A stretch of DNA of 64,000 bases from Trichoderma breve. Lineage: Eukaryota; Ascomycota; Sordariomycetes; Hypocreales; Hypocreaceae. Positions 45,272 through 57,667 of the stretch are shown here, one piece after another. The notes beneath the pieces were generated by a model that made no database searches, was not told where the DNA came from, and saw nothing but the letters and a program-made list of their open reading frames with translations. Each line of letters opens with the position of its first letter. The stretch's first letter is position 1. The stretch lies in assembly GCF_028502605.1 (NCBI RefSeq), contig NC_079234.1, positions 5,208,001 to 5,272,000 of the forward strand, written 5' to 3'. A program made the translations under genes and the position numbers.

Positions 45272-46903
45272 ATGGGCAAACGGGTTGCTACAGAGGAGGC
45301 GCCTAGAGCGTCTCCAGCAAAGAGAATGAATCTCCGCGGCATTCAAGTCTCATGTACGTCATCAAATTTCCAAAGAATCTGATACTGAATATGGCTAATA
45401 ATGGATTTGCGAGTAGATGCTTTAGAAGCCTTGGACGATGACGAGGAGGATTATGCCCCCAGTGAGAATTATGCCCCGAGTGAAAGCTCAGAAAGCCCAG
45501 AAAGCCCAGAAAGCCCAGTTTCAAGTGCAGAGGCCGAGTCAACCGTCACTGCTGCAACAACTCCTCGCACGAAATTCCCGTCGGATTATAAGACATTGGC
45601 CTGCTCCTGGCCAGGATGCCCCAAAAGTTTCAACCGTCCGGCTCGATTGAGAGACCATATGAACTCTCATACCAACTCACGACCCCACAAATGCCCCTAC
45701 GATGACTGTGACAAAGACTACATCGAAGACAAGCATCTGAAACAGCACATCAAGGCCGTTCATACAAATGACCGCAAATATGTCTGCCAGAGAGAGGGCT
45801 GCGGAAAGACCTTTGTAACAGGCACGAGGCTCAAACGTCATCAACTAGTTCACGAGGGAGCAGACAGATTTCGTTGTCAAGATTGCGGCCAAAGCTTCAG
45901 AAAGAGAGAGACACTCCACAAGCATGTACGAAAGGAGCACCAAGGCTTACCACCACATCAATGCCCAGAGCCGACATGCTCAGCGGCATTCGACTCCAAA
46001 GGATCACTCAACCGGCATCGGGAGAGGGAACACGGTCCGCTCAAGTATTGGTGCATGGAATGCGCACCTGTAATGCGAGAAGACGGCACCATGCACCGAG
46101 TTGGATTTACGACAGATCCACAGCTGCAGTCGCATATGCGGCAAGAGCATCAAAACTGCATGTTCTGCGAATACAAGTCAAGCTCACTATGGGAGCTGGA
46201 AACACACATCGAGATTCATCATTCCGGAAAGACGGTCCAGGACCGCAAGACAGTGGCCTGCCCCCACGCTGGCTGCGTCAAGAAATTCACAAAGAAGTCG
46301 AACCTGAACGTCCATATTCGCACAGCACATGAAGGATTCCGCTTCGTCTGTGGCGAGGTCGATCTGACCGGCCCCGGCCTCGAAGCCTGGACCAACGATC
46401 AAGGCTGCGGCGATAAATTCAGCACCAAGGTCCGATTGGAAGACCACATTCGCTTCATCCATTTGGGTCAAGAACGGCCCAAGCTTACCAAGACGGATAA
46501 ATCCACTCCAACAGACATCATCGACGAGATATCCGGGGTTACAAACGCCAAGAAACAGACAATCCGTTGTCCCCAATGCGGCGAGGGCTTCATTCGCTAC
46601 TTTGATCGGAATGCTCACGTTGCATTTGTGCACGACGCAAAGCCCGCCGTCGACGATGCAGCTCCGTTTCCAAACCCGCCCGTCTTTAGTGTAGCCAACG
46701 GGAATGCTCTTCCCAACGGGCATCCTATTGAGGTGCAGCCTGCTTGGGAGGAAGACTTTCCTCCAGACAGCGTTTTCCCTTCGCAAATGACGTTTGACGT
46801 GGGACAGGATGGATGGGTAGAGGGTGACGAGACTCTATTGATGCTGGCTCGTGGGGAGGCAGGCCTGGATGGTACTATTGACCCTACGCTGGGAGGCTTG
46901 TAG
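45272..46903 (+). CDS. Transcription factor IIIA, C2H2 zinc finger protein
   Basis: Predicted 522 aa from exons 45272-45353 and 45417-46903 (1569 nt; intron GTACGT, GGCTAAT branch, TAG). After an acidic, Ser/Glu/Pro-repeat N-terminus, C2H2 fingers begin at about residue 90 and run to about 380: CSWPGCPKSF, CPYDDCDKDY, CQREGCGKTF, CQDCGQSFRK, CPEPTCSAAF, two divergent fingers, CPHAGCVKKF and one with GCGDKF. An extra finger RCPQCGEGFIRYF follows a linker, at about 410. Nine-odd C(2-4)C-type fingers in tandem with an H-x3-5-H spacing, and an acidic N-terminus, are the pattern of fungal TFIIIA, which binds the internal control region of 5S rRNA genes. A general C2H2 factor cannot be fully excluded, but the neighbour Rpb6 fits. 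Confidence 0.88.
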
Positions 46904-47493
46904 ATCCGATGCAGACTGGGATGGACATATTTTGGGCGTGTAGACGTTGATATACGTACGGTGCAGATAATTCGGGTAGATTTCTATGTGGCTTAGAAAA
47001 AGTTACTGCTAGACAGCCATGACATAGACAGACAGCGTCAGTAAAGACGTCACGATGCTAATGAAACAATGACAATAGACAAGAATGAACAAATTATGCC
47101 AATGAACAAAAATCAATCAATTATGCCAATGCTTCGACTCCAGAGTCGGGGATCCTAATCGCTAACAAATCAAGTGATGATGCTTCCCATACCGCTTCTA
47201 TCCATACTGCTCCCAGATCCCGCGTCCGTTACCAATAGAACTCATTCCTGACGCCCAATCCTCCATCGTGTGAAATGTGATAAGAAACACAAGTATATAT
47301 CCACAAGCCGCCTGATTGCTCCTTGATGTATAGTCTAGTGCAGCCAAAATCCAATGCGCTATAGAGAGTGTGTGTTAAAAAAGAGTGAGAGACAAAATAA
47401 AACATTTCTGTATCATAGGGAAGAAATGGTGGCTATATCAAATTGGTTGAGCCTCCTCCCTACGGCGAATTAACCATGAACAATTGTTGGGAA
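46904..47493. other. Convergent 3' region
   Basis: About 590 bp between TFIIIA and the ZIP transporter ends. It contains a direct repeat of AATTATGCCAATG (about 47093 and 47120). No gene seen. Confidence 0.5.
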
Positions 47494-49150
47494 TCAGTGC
47501 TCCGCAAACAAGGCGTTGCTGAGGCCCAGCATAGACATGCCCAAGAAAGCAAAGAGCATACACAGGTTATGGTTGTGATTAAAACTCAGGCTTTCGACAA
47601 AGAGCTGCAGTCCAACACTGACCATGATGCCCGAAGTGAGTGCGAAAAGACACCCGTACACAACTCCGCTCGGCGAGATGTTGGTACTGTTAGCAAGCTT
47701 GAACCACAGGGCGGCAATAGCCGCGCCAAGGGGCTGAGACAGGCCACCAAGGAGAGCCGACCAGGCCATGGCCCGCCAGCGGGAACCAAGAGCCATATAA
47801 AGAGGCAAAGCCATGGCAAAGCCCTCAGAGATGTTGTGGACGAACAAGGCCATGAAGACGTTGAAGCCCAGGGCCGGGTTGACGTGGTTCGTAGCGTAGG
47901 TGATGAAGCCTTCTGGGAACTTGTGGAGAGCTATGGCTATGGACGTTTGCAATCCAATAGAAAGAAAGGCGTTAGCTGGGACGTGGTGATGATGCTGGGC
48001 TTCGGCATCGCCCTCGTCCATCTGTGAGCATGGATAGCCGTTTTGGCTAACCCCTTCGTCCGTCAGTGTCGTGGAGTCGCGAGACGCTACTCGACTTGGG
48101 CTAACGCCTACGTCATGAATATCTCCGTCGCCGTGATCATGAGTGGCGTGGAATGAGTGGTGTGCGTGGAAATGCCCAGTGCTTGCGCGCAGGGAGGGGG
48201 TGTTGCTTGCGGCGCGGCTGCTCAAGTGCTTGAAACACTCCTGTCCACAAGGATCAGTATATCCATAGCACCGTTTGGACTCATCACAGCGACAATCTGT
48301 ATCCCAGAAAAAGGACATCATCCGCTTCCGAAGCCCAGGTGTGGATTGGCGTCTAGTGTAGAGCACGGTATCGTCGGTAATGGCACGGCTGCGGGCAGAC
48401 GGCGGAGGGCTGCCGGAACGCTGCACCATTTCGGAAGTATGGCGAGTCAACATCGGGTTGGTATGAACATGCTCCGAGCTGAGCAGAGGAGTCACCTCGC
48501 TTGTGGGAGGCTGGCCATCACCATTCTCAGCAATGTCGGAAATTTTGTTGTCGGGCGGCTGGGAGAAGCGCCGCCTGGCTCGACTGGGTCGTGAATGCGC
48601 TCGGCTGATTGAGCCATGGGTATGGCCGTCGGAGGTGACACTGCCATGGCTATGATCGCAGTCGACGACGTGGGAGGGCATAAACTGGTGGACGAGTCTC
48701 GAGACGGCCTGGATGCCAATGAAACCTCCGGCAAAGAAGGCCATCATGACGAGGCCAGCAGCTTGGTCGGACCAGCCTTCTTGCTGGAAGTATTCTTTCG
48801 ACTCGGGGAGCATGCTGTAGAGCGAAGAGAATAGCTAAAAGGGGTGTCAGCAATCTGCATTGTACAAGGATCTGAGACATGAATGCTTACCATGACGCCA
48901 AAGCTCAAGCTCAGCGAGCACGCGAGGAAGACATTGCTGTCTTGGATGCGAAAGTTGGCCTTGCCCGGAAGGAGGCGCACGAAGACATCGACGCATATTA
49001 TGGACGCGCCAAAGACGCAAGCTTCATCGAGAACAAGATGGTTAGTTGCTAGCTGACAGCATCAACGGAATATAACATACCTAAACCGCTCACTGCGGAC
49101 AAGATCCACCCCCTGGTGTCATTGTCGATACTCCTCGCCAGCAGCTTCAT
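47494..49150 (-). CDS. ZIP family zinc transporter (Zrt3-like)
   Basis: Predicted 513 aa from exons 49081-49150, 48891-49021 and 47494-48834 (1542 nt). Membrane segments 1-3 are in the first third (for example AVSGLACVFGASIICVDVFV and GLVMMAFFAGGFIGIQAVS). A long cytosolic-type linker (about 130-330) is rich in His, Ser and Asp and includes DCDHSH, HFHAHHSFHATHDHGDGD and HHHH. The metal-site helices follow, with HKFPEGF and HNISEGFAMA, then three more segments and a short C-terminus. The size and long His-rich loop resemble vacuolar Zrt3 of yeast, which releases stored zinc to the cytosol, more than plasma-membrane Zrt1/2. The His-rich loop may sense or bind zinc. I see no Zap1-type element upstream. 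Confidence 0.88.
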
Positions 49151-51669
49151 GGCGACTCTTCTCTTCTCTTCTCTCCTCGAACAAGATGGATGCGGCTACG
49201 GCGGCACAGGCATCAAGCGCTCTGCGTGCTATGTCTCTCTGTAGTGAATGGATTTGTCGAGCGTCGAGGATGCTGGGAATGGAGATGCTGGGAATGGAGA
49301 TGCCGTGATCGATTTCCAGAATCTGAACCGGAGGCGATGGTTTTTAAGTGCTCGGAGGGATTATGTAGGAGTTGTGGTGCAGTGTCAGAGAGTCTTGCTT
49401 AGCTGCAAAGATTTGGAAGTCTACATGCAAGGGTCTGGTTTAGTGAGCAGTCCGCTGACGTAGGAGGGGAATTTTATAGTGAGCGAGTGAGTGAGGCAGC
49501 AGCTAGAACAAAGATGTGAACAGGTGCCTGGCGAACACCAACAGAATCCCACATCAACAGTTCAGGAGGTTACAGGGGATGCATCCACCATGAGCTGTTG
49601 GTTGGTTGTGCAAAATACTTGTCAATTCGTCTCAAATACTCTATAACGAACTCCAGCCATTGTTCAACGAGTGATTTCTGCGCAGGTAAAGGCCTGGAGG
49701 CTCAGTGAGCTGATGACAAACCGTTCAGCGGGCCATCCAGGTTCTCTCCGCGAAGCTCCGGTAGCACACTGGCGGATTGTGGCAGCGCTATCAAGGTTCT
49801 CGCAGCTAAGGATTCCCCCTCCTACATAATAATCTGACACATGATTTATCGAATCAAGGGGGTCGTGTGAACGAGGTGCGTGCGCAGGATTGTGAGAAGT
49901 CAAAGAAAGGGGATCTACAAATATCTGCAGCGGTCCATGAACGAAAAACGCATGGGAAGAGAATACTGAATGGATGGATGCTCTTTGGGCTCATGTCCAG
50001 TCTGTACCTCGCAGCATGAAAAAGCACAAGCCAACCGTGCGCAGCGCATACAAAATCTCTTCCAACAACCAACTGCACTGAACTGTCTCAATCGCACCAC
50101 CGCCACTTGGTATCAGCGCTAGAGCATCTCCTAGTCGTCGACAACGCATAAGAGTGTCTTGGACGACAGTCAATGGAATTGATGTCTCACAAAGTACAGA
50201 GCCTAAGGTAGTACTCGTACATGTAATCGCCCTTTTCTGTGTCATGACTTGTTCCGCCACTGTGGCGTCTCTCAGGCGATCACAGTCAACGGTAGTAAAT
50301 GCAGCCACCCCACTGCGGACCGCTTAATTCCTGTGCGACGAATCACGGCATCGTGCTTTGTAAATGCATGCAGCTACCAAGCATGCAAGTTGCCGACCCA
50401 ATCGGATGTTGACGAGAGTTTAATATGGCGGTTGGCTTTGATATACGATACGAGCAACGGACAACAGACAAAGAGTGTCCCGTATTTGGTCATAGGATAA
50501 AACAGGATAACCCCATTTTGAAAATTTATCATCGTCAGGTTGTTCAAAGTCAAGATTTAGAATAGTCTAGCATGGAAGGGAGGCTCGAGGTTCAGCCACC
50601 TATGCGACCAAAGACCCGGGTAGTAAGTATGGTTCAAAGAAGATGCAACAAACTTCAAGTCTAGCACAAATTTCAATGATTTAAGCACTGGTATATATCA
50701 TCTTGTTTTACAATTTACCAAACTTTTCGCCGGGTCAGTATCTACATAATAGGCATAACATGGACTCCATACCATCTACATTTACCTGACAAAGCTGAAA
50801 GTTTGGACCAAGACTGGAGAAACAAAATAGATTAGTAGGCTCAGGCCCAGAAAGATGTGTACCTGAACACTGTAAATGTCCAAGCTGCAGTGTAAAATCC
50901 CACCCGGCCTCTCTCCAACACAGATGCTTAACATATCGTAAACGAGTCTAAAGTTTCTAGAAGTCCAAACCTCCATGGACCCTGACCGTCTTCATTTCTC
51001 GGCAGTGCTCGAGTCACCTGAATTCCCGGCCTGCAGGAGCCATACAGGGTTTGGTCCCAGCGTCAAGGAGAAAATGGAAACGAGCTGGATTCCATGAGCC
51101 CCTGTCGCGCTAGAGCCGCAGCAGCTATTTATAGACTCTCGTAGCAAACATCGATAGTAGATACAAGTGGTCGACGCTGGAGAGATGTATTCAGGCAATG
51201 TACAGGCAAACCCCCATATAAATACTCATATCAACGATATCAGCATCGAGCTTCTGTTTCTCAAGCGGCATACCTGCATGATGTGTGCCTGTACTAGGAT
51301 CCGGATCGATATTTAGCCCCAGACTCTACCTGCTGGTTCTGGTAGTTCCAGGTTCTTCTAGTGGGGGCTGCCATGCATCAGGCTTAATTGCCCCCGCTAA
51401 AATTTAGGGAGTCCCCCCAACAAAAAAATACTGGAGGCGTGCCGTAATTAGCCACCTGCACTGCAGACGTCATGCAGCCAGCGGGCTCATGAGGCGCAAA
51501 CGGGTTCCGAGGTTTGGCAAATCTGCGCTTTACATTCACTTGTAATCTTACGACTCCTCGCCTGAATCACATGGAGCGCAAGTCCCGCCATATATGGGCT
51601 GCGCTGTCTATGATCCCTTCTGTTTCTTGGAGATGAATGAGTTCCAACACGGCGTGAATCTGCATCACC
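49151..51669. other. Divergent interval of 2.5 kb
   Basis: No gene supported. One TACTCGTA motif (50212). The 49210-49320 stretch has a short duplicated GGAGATGCTGGGAAT element. The last 60 bp before the patatin-like gene have no strong TATA. Confidence 0.5.
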
Positions 51670-54020
51670 ATGTCGGCCGAAACAACGACGAAACCGTATC
51701 CCGAGCTTGCTCCATACGACGATGCGTATGGCTTCTCCCGCGAGTCCTTTGACCCGTCAGCGCTACCAAACTTCGACTGTGATTACCTCGATTCCGAAGA
51801 TTTGATCGCATTCGAGACGGCGTTACAAGCACCCGATCCTCTACAAAGTCCCATCGATGACACAGCCAGCCTAAGGTCGCCGAGGAGCGTCAGTTCTGTT
51901 AACCTGACCAAGAGAGATTCGACGACTGGCAGCGTCCTGGAAGATGACGCCGCCGCCGTCGCAGCATCCGCTGGTGCTGCTGGAGGCGATCTGCTTGTGC
52001 CACCGACCCCGACCCTAGGGACCTTTGTCACAGCGCAGAACGACTGGGCGCCGGTGGCCCCCAGCAGACACCGGAACAGACGAGGCAGCAAGAAGAAGAG
52101 AAAAGGCAAAGGGCCGGTAGAAGGTCTGCTGGGCACCCGAACAAAAGATGAGACTAGAGAAGGATATCTCTATCTGCTCTCCAAATGGCCTCTGCTTTTC
52201 TTCGTCTTCTCATGGCTCATCGGGCTGAGCATCGCATACCTGTCAACGAGGTGGTATATCTGGTTTTACGAACAATTCTGGACATGGCGAGGCCGACGTG
52301 AAATTTTGCGTAAGAATATGCGCAGGACTTCCAGCTACAAAGGCTGGGTCACGGCTGCGAAAGAGTTGGATGAGTTCTTAGGCCGAAAGAACTGGAGAGA
52401 AGTTGACGACTTTGCCTACTACGACTCCAAAACTGTCAAACGAGTCTGGAGTCAAATTCGCAAGACGCGAGCCAAAGCAGAGGCGCTTGAGATTGACGGC
52501 GACCAACAGGAATTGAAGAAGGCTGTTGATGATCTGAGGGCACTACTGGAGGCCTGCGTCAAGAATAACTTTGTTGGTGTGGAAAATCCAAGACTGTACA
52601 GCCAAACATACTATGGAACCAAGAACCTGGTCCAGAATTTTGTCGATGATGGTAAGCGGCCCATCTGCGCCTTGATGAAGATCGAATCTACTCGGATGCT
52701 AACTTGTGCTTAGTCGAAAAGAGTCTTCGATTTCTCCTTAATACAGAACACCTCGACGCCGATGAAAAACGAATACTGTTCAAGCACGTACACGCCAACT
52801 ACGGACGAACAGCCCTTTGTCTATCTGGCGGGGCTACATTTGCCTACTACCATATTGGAGTTGTAAAGGCGATGCTTGATGCCGACCTGCTGCCTGACGT
52901 TATCACTGGAACCAGCGGAGGCGCACTGATAGCCGGTCTTGTCGCTACCCATACCAACGATGAACTGAAAGAGCTTCTGATACCGGCACTGGCACATCGG
53001 ATTACTGCCTGCGGTGAATCTATGAAGACTTGGTTTCCCAGGTGGTGGAAGACTGGCGCGCGCTTTGACTCTGTGGACTGGGCCGAGCGGTGCTCTTGGT
53101 TCACGAGGGGCTCAATGACATTTAGGGAGGCATACGAGCGCACCGGCCGTATCCTCAACGTCAGCTGTGTCCCGGCTGACCCCCATTCTCCAGCCATTCT
53201 TTGCAACTATCTAACCAGCCCTGACTGTGTTATTTGGTCTGCTGTGCTCGCATCAGCGGCTGTTCCAGGAATCCTCAACCCGGTTGTCCTCATGATGAAA
53301 ATGCGGGATGGAACCCTAGCACCGTACTCGTTTGGTCACAAGTGGAAAGACGGCAGCTTGAGAACTGATATCCCCATCAAGGCGTTGAATACTCATTTCA
53401 ACGTCAATTTCACCGTTGTGAGCCAAGTCAACCCACACATAAACCTCTTCTTCTTCTCTTCAAGAGGCACAGTTGGCCATCCCGTCACTCATCGCAAAGG
53501 GCGTGGCTGGCGTGGTGGCTACCTCATGTCGGCAATAGAACACTATCTTAAACTCGACATGAATAAGTGGCTCAAGTTTATTCGCCATGCAGAGCTGCTG
53601 CCTCGCCCTCTTGGGCAGGATTGGAGCCAGCTCTGGCTGCAGGAATTTGGCGGCACCATTACCATCTGGCCGAAGTCGATCCCTTCAGATTACTGGCACA
53701 TTTTGACAGATCCCGACGCCGAGCGATTGGCCCGGATGATACATGAAGGACAGCAGAGTACATTTCCGAAGCTCAAGTTCATGTCTAACCGCCTCAAGAT
53801 AGAGAGAATGATAGAGCAGGGGAGGAGAGAAACCAGGCCATGGGCGAGAAGAGGAAGCATGCAGAGAATTTACAGCGACGATGATTTGAGAAGCATTTTG
53901 CTGGAAGAGATGGCAGTGACGTCTTCGACAACGGAAGACGATTCGGAGCAGGATGGTGAGATGAACAGCGAAATTACACCGTCTCAAGATGGTGAGTACA
54001 AGGACGAGATTGACACTTGA
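51670..54020 (+). CDS. Patatin-like phospholipase domain protein
   Basis: Predicted 762 aa from exons 51670-52651 and 52714-54020 (2289 nt). Residues 1-165 are disordered with a basic RNRRGSKKKRKGKG block. A membrane segment (about 173-192, LLFFVFSWLIGLSIAYLSTR) precedes a helical region. The patatin domain starts near 358 with ALCLSGGATFAYYHIGVVKA (oxyanion-hole loop). The nucleophile Ser395 is in GTSGG, and Asp540 is in the DGS motif (WKDGSLRTDI), so the catalytic dyad is intact. The C-terminus is acidic. The order matches fungal patatin-like lipid hydrolases related to yeast Tgl3-5 and plant SDP1, which release fatty acids from neutral lipid. The substrate here is inferred. Confidence 0.93.
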
Positions 54021-54631
54021 AGAGATATAGAATAAGCGGCTTGGAGCATCAGTGTTTAGAATTTGGTTGGGTATTACTTTTCAGCTGTACAGCGCAGTAT
54101 AAGACGAGTAGCATTGTCAGAATTGGAAAATTGAGATTTATTACAGGCAGCGATTTATAATCGCATGTTGTGCAAAAAGCAGAATGGAAAGAAGAAGAAA
54201 AAAATCATGAAACGTATGCTACATCTACGAGATTCCATCAGATGCTATTTCCGGCATCTTTCATGTGAGATGCCTATTTGGATCACAGACATTCCCGGAG
54301 AAATTTAACGTAAGCAGAGAAGAAGGTTTGCAGCTACCTAAACAAGGCACAGGGCCAGCTGTTAGCGCTGCGAGGTGCCTGTCTTGCTTATCCCTGTCCC
54401 CTGTACTGTGCTGTCCTATTGACTTTTGACGCTCTTGGTGGCGTTTCTTTTGAACACGGTGGCGGAACCGACTGTGGGGGACCGGATTATCCAGCGCCCG
54501 AGCCTTGCCATTCTTGCGCCTACCATCATTACAGAGGACACTTTTGAAGGGCAAACTCGACACAGTTCGAGCATCTTTTTCTCAGTCTTTGCACTTTTCT
54601 CGAGCCGGCTGAGCTCCCCAAGGCCGTCAAG
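54021..54631. other. Spacer upstream of Sec63
   Basis: About 610 bp, tandem orientation. Contains the patatin-like gene 3' UTR and the Sec63 promoter; a T/C-rich tract lies at about 54570-54600. No gene seen. Confidence 0.5.
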
Positions 54632-57010
54632 ATGAGCTCAGACTACTCGTACGACGAACAGGTATGTGCAGTTTTCCCCAGCCTCTGCAGCGTTCCGCTC
54701 GCCCCAGGATTCGCCTTGTCGAGGTGGGCTTGGGCTTGAGCTCTATGGGTTGGACTGCTGTTTGCTAACCAGGCGTCTCTTCTATACAGGGCCAGTTCTT
54801 CCCTTTCTTTATCCTGACCGTTACCGGCCTGGTCACCTTTCCCTTGACGTACAGTCTTTTCCGTAAAAGCACCGACAACGATGCGCTTGCGCCGCGCATC
54901 AAGTCAGATTACACATCCAAGCATGGCGATGTTGTAACGTCGCTGCGTGCGGCGCAAAAGAGGAAGCAGAGGAAGATCAAGCGGGCCATCTTCGTCGTTT
55001 TGGGCTGGGCCCTCATGGCGGGCATGGTGTATCTCATCATTGTGACCCAGACGATTGTTCCCAAGATTTGGAACCCTTATGATATTTTGGGCATCTCAGA
55101 GGTAAGGAAGACGACAGCACACACATCTGACAGGATGGCAGGGAACCAAGGGCAGCAGAGCTAACGCCTTATCTGAATTCTAGTCATTTACCGAAAAGCA
55201 AATCAAGTCTCACTACAAGAGGCTATCCGTCAAATTCCACCCGGACAAGGTTCGACCGGATCCCTCCAAGAATGAGACGCTGGAGATGCTCAACGACCGA
55301 TACGTGGAACTCACAAAAGCCTACCAAGCCCTGACAGATGAGGACGTCCGAAACAACTACATCCAATATGGTCATCCCGATGGCAAGCAGAGCTTTAGCA
55401 TTGGCATTGCGCTGCCTCAGTTCATCATCGCAGAGGGCAACGGCAAATACTTGATTCTGCTCTACACTGGTCTCATGGGTATTTTGCTGCCTTATATGGT
55501 TGGCTCATGGTGGTATGGAACCAAGCGAATGTCAAAGGAAGGCGTCTTGATGGAGAGCGCCAACCGCCTGTTCAGACACTACAACGAAGAGATTGATGAG
55601 GGTGGCATCATTACCGCCCTTAGCACTGGCAAGGAGTTCGAAGCCGTCCTCAAGGGAGACCAGGCTGAATCGGGCCTGTCCAAGGTCGAATCCCGGATCA
55701 CAGCCGAAGGCGAATCCGCACCATTTGCCTGTGGATTCTCTGTTAAGGACAAGGAGAAGCTTGAAGACCTGGACAGCGGCGTGCGACGCAAGGTGCTTGC
55801 CTTGTTGTGGGCTTACCTTGGCCGTGTCGAGCTTGACGATCCTGCGCTGACCAAGGCCAAGTTTGAAGTCGGTGCGATTGCCCGAACATTGAACCAGTCT
55901 TTTGCTGCGATTGCGATGGCATTTGGCAGCATTGGCCCCATCGCAGGGTCTTTCAAAGCCAACCAGCATCTCATTCAAGCCTTATCCCCCAAGTCTTCTC
56001 CTCTCCTCCAGCTCCCGCACATCAACGACAAGGTTGCTGCCGCCATCGAAGGCGACTCAAAATCCCACTTGACTGTGCAACAATTCATGGATCTCCCCGA
56101 CGCCGAACGAAGACGACTCGCCATTGGCAAGGATCTCCTCAGCGAAGACCAGTACAAGGAGGCCATCAGCGTTGGCAAGCAGCTTCCCTACTTCCGTGTT
56201 GCCAAGGCATTCTTCAAGGTTACCGGCGAAAAGGTCATCATTCCTTCATCTCTAGTTACACTGGTCATCAAGGGCCGATTCATTCCTCCCGGCACCGAGT
56301 CGGTTCCCGCCATTGATGAGCTGTCGCTGGAAGATATTGACCCCGCTGAAGATGATTTGGATGCTCTCATGGGACGCAAGAAGAAGACGATCAAGGGCGC
56401 CGATGGAAAGCCCATCACCGTCGAAGATAACTCTGTCCTGCCGCCTCTGACTTTTGCCCCTCACTATGCCCGAGACCACTCTCCCAAATGGTACGCTTTC
56501 CTTAGCGACTCCAAGCAGGATAAGATGGCGGTTCCTCCTTTCACCTTTGATAAGTTTGATCAGCCCCTCTTTGATGAGGAGGGCAAGCCCACCTTCAACA
56601 TGCAGACTCTCAAGGCTCAATTTGCTGCTCCCCCTCAACCCGGCCATTACACTTTCTGCATGCACGTCGTTTGCGATTCCTATGTTGGCTTTGATACCAA
56701 GATGGAGGTTACTCTCGTTGTAGAGGACGCCAGCAAAGCCGCCGAGATGGAGGCTGAGGACGAGATCAGCGAGCCGGAAGAAGGTAAGCCGCCTGCCTAC
56801 TCATCACAAAGAATACCAAAAGATCAGTTTGCTAACATAGTTTCTGTAGATTCCATTGCTGGACAAATGCGAGCCCTCAAGACCGGCCAGCCTGCTGGCG
56901 GAGCTCCCAAGCCTAGGCGGAACAAGGACAGCTCAGATGAAGAGTCAGGCACCGATGAGGAAGAGGATGACACAAGTGACACGAACACTGACACGGAAGA
57001 CGAGAGCTGA
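54632..57010 (+). CDS. SEC63: Sec63, ER translocon J-protein
   Basis: Predicted 700 aa from exons 54632-54661, 54790-55101, 55184-56783 and 56850-57010 (2103 nt). The N-terminus MSSDYSYDEQ is followed by a first membrane segment FFPFFILTVTGLVTFPLTYS and a second near 75-97. A lumenal J domain (about 105-175) has HPD at 133-135 for calling Kar2/BiP, then a third membrane segment (YLILLYTGLMGILLPYMVG). The Brl/Sec63 domain covers about 215-620, with the FN3-like part near the end. The acidic C-terminus DEESGTDEEEDDTSDT binds Sec62 in yeast. Sec63 works in post-translational import into the ER. Intron 3 (66 bp) is stop-free and a multiple of three. Confidence 0.96.
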
Positions 57011-57667
57011 GGTCCTCCCTGACAATGATGGATTGTCACGGAGCATGTTTCATTAGACTGGAAAAATAAAAAGAAGAAAAACACAAGCAAAAAAGAAACC
57101 CAGCTAACTGGTGACTAAAAAAAGAGAGAGAGAAAGAGAAAAAAACTGGCTCAAGCACATGTACTTCCGCAGTGAAGCGCGAGTTGAATTTGCATCTGAG
57201 CTATACTTGAGGCAAGGGAATTATCAGAGACTGGGTTGGGTAGCCGTATCTGACGGCGTGGAGTTTTTTTCATCTTTTTTTTCAAGCGGCATAAGGAATT
57301 TAATTATGTTGGGTTTGTTAGTTTAACTTGTATTACCTAGTTTTACCTAGAATCATGTCATGTTATTGGAACAAATACAGGACAGTGTGACACTGAAGCA
57401 TGTGAAAGGCGTAGAAGAGAAAAAGGTTGATAATATATTGGTGCTTTTTGATTGCGTGTGTGCGTGTGTGAGGTTGTGTGTGAACACTCGTTTGTACTAC
57501 ATCTATGTACTACGTTATGAATTATTATTCTCTCCAGCATTCCCGTTCATTGCCATGTGATAATCATGATGAGTTCAACCAAGGCATCTCGCCAAATAAA
57601 GAAACATAAACAGCATGAGGAGAAGTAACAAAAAAAAGAGGATGGTAAAGAAGCGAGAGCAGCGCAG
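57011..57667. other. Convergent 3' region
   Basis: About 660 bp, AT-rich with A-rich stretches at 57057-57140. Fits the 3' UTRs of Sec63 and the DENN-type gene. No gene seen. Confidence 0.5.

Noticed and set aside
46187..46786. 199-codon minus frame inside TFIIIA
   Set aside because: Antisense shadow of zinc finger coding sequence.
47443..48027. 194-codon plus frame over the ZIP transporter
   Set aside because: Antisense shadow; the minus product shows conserved metal-site helices.
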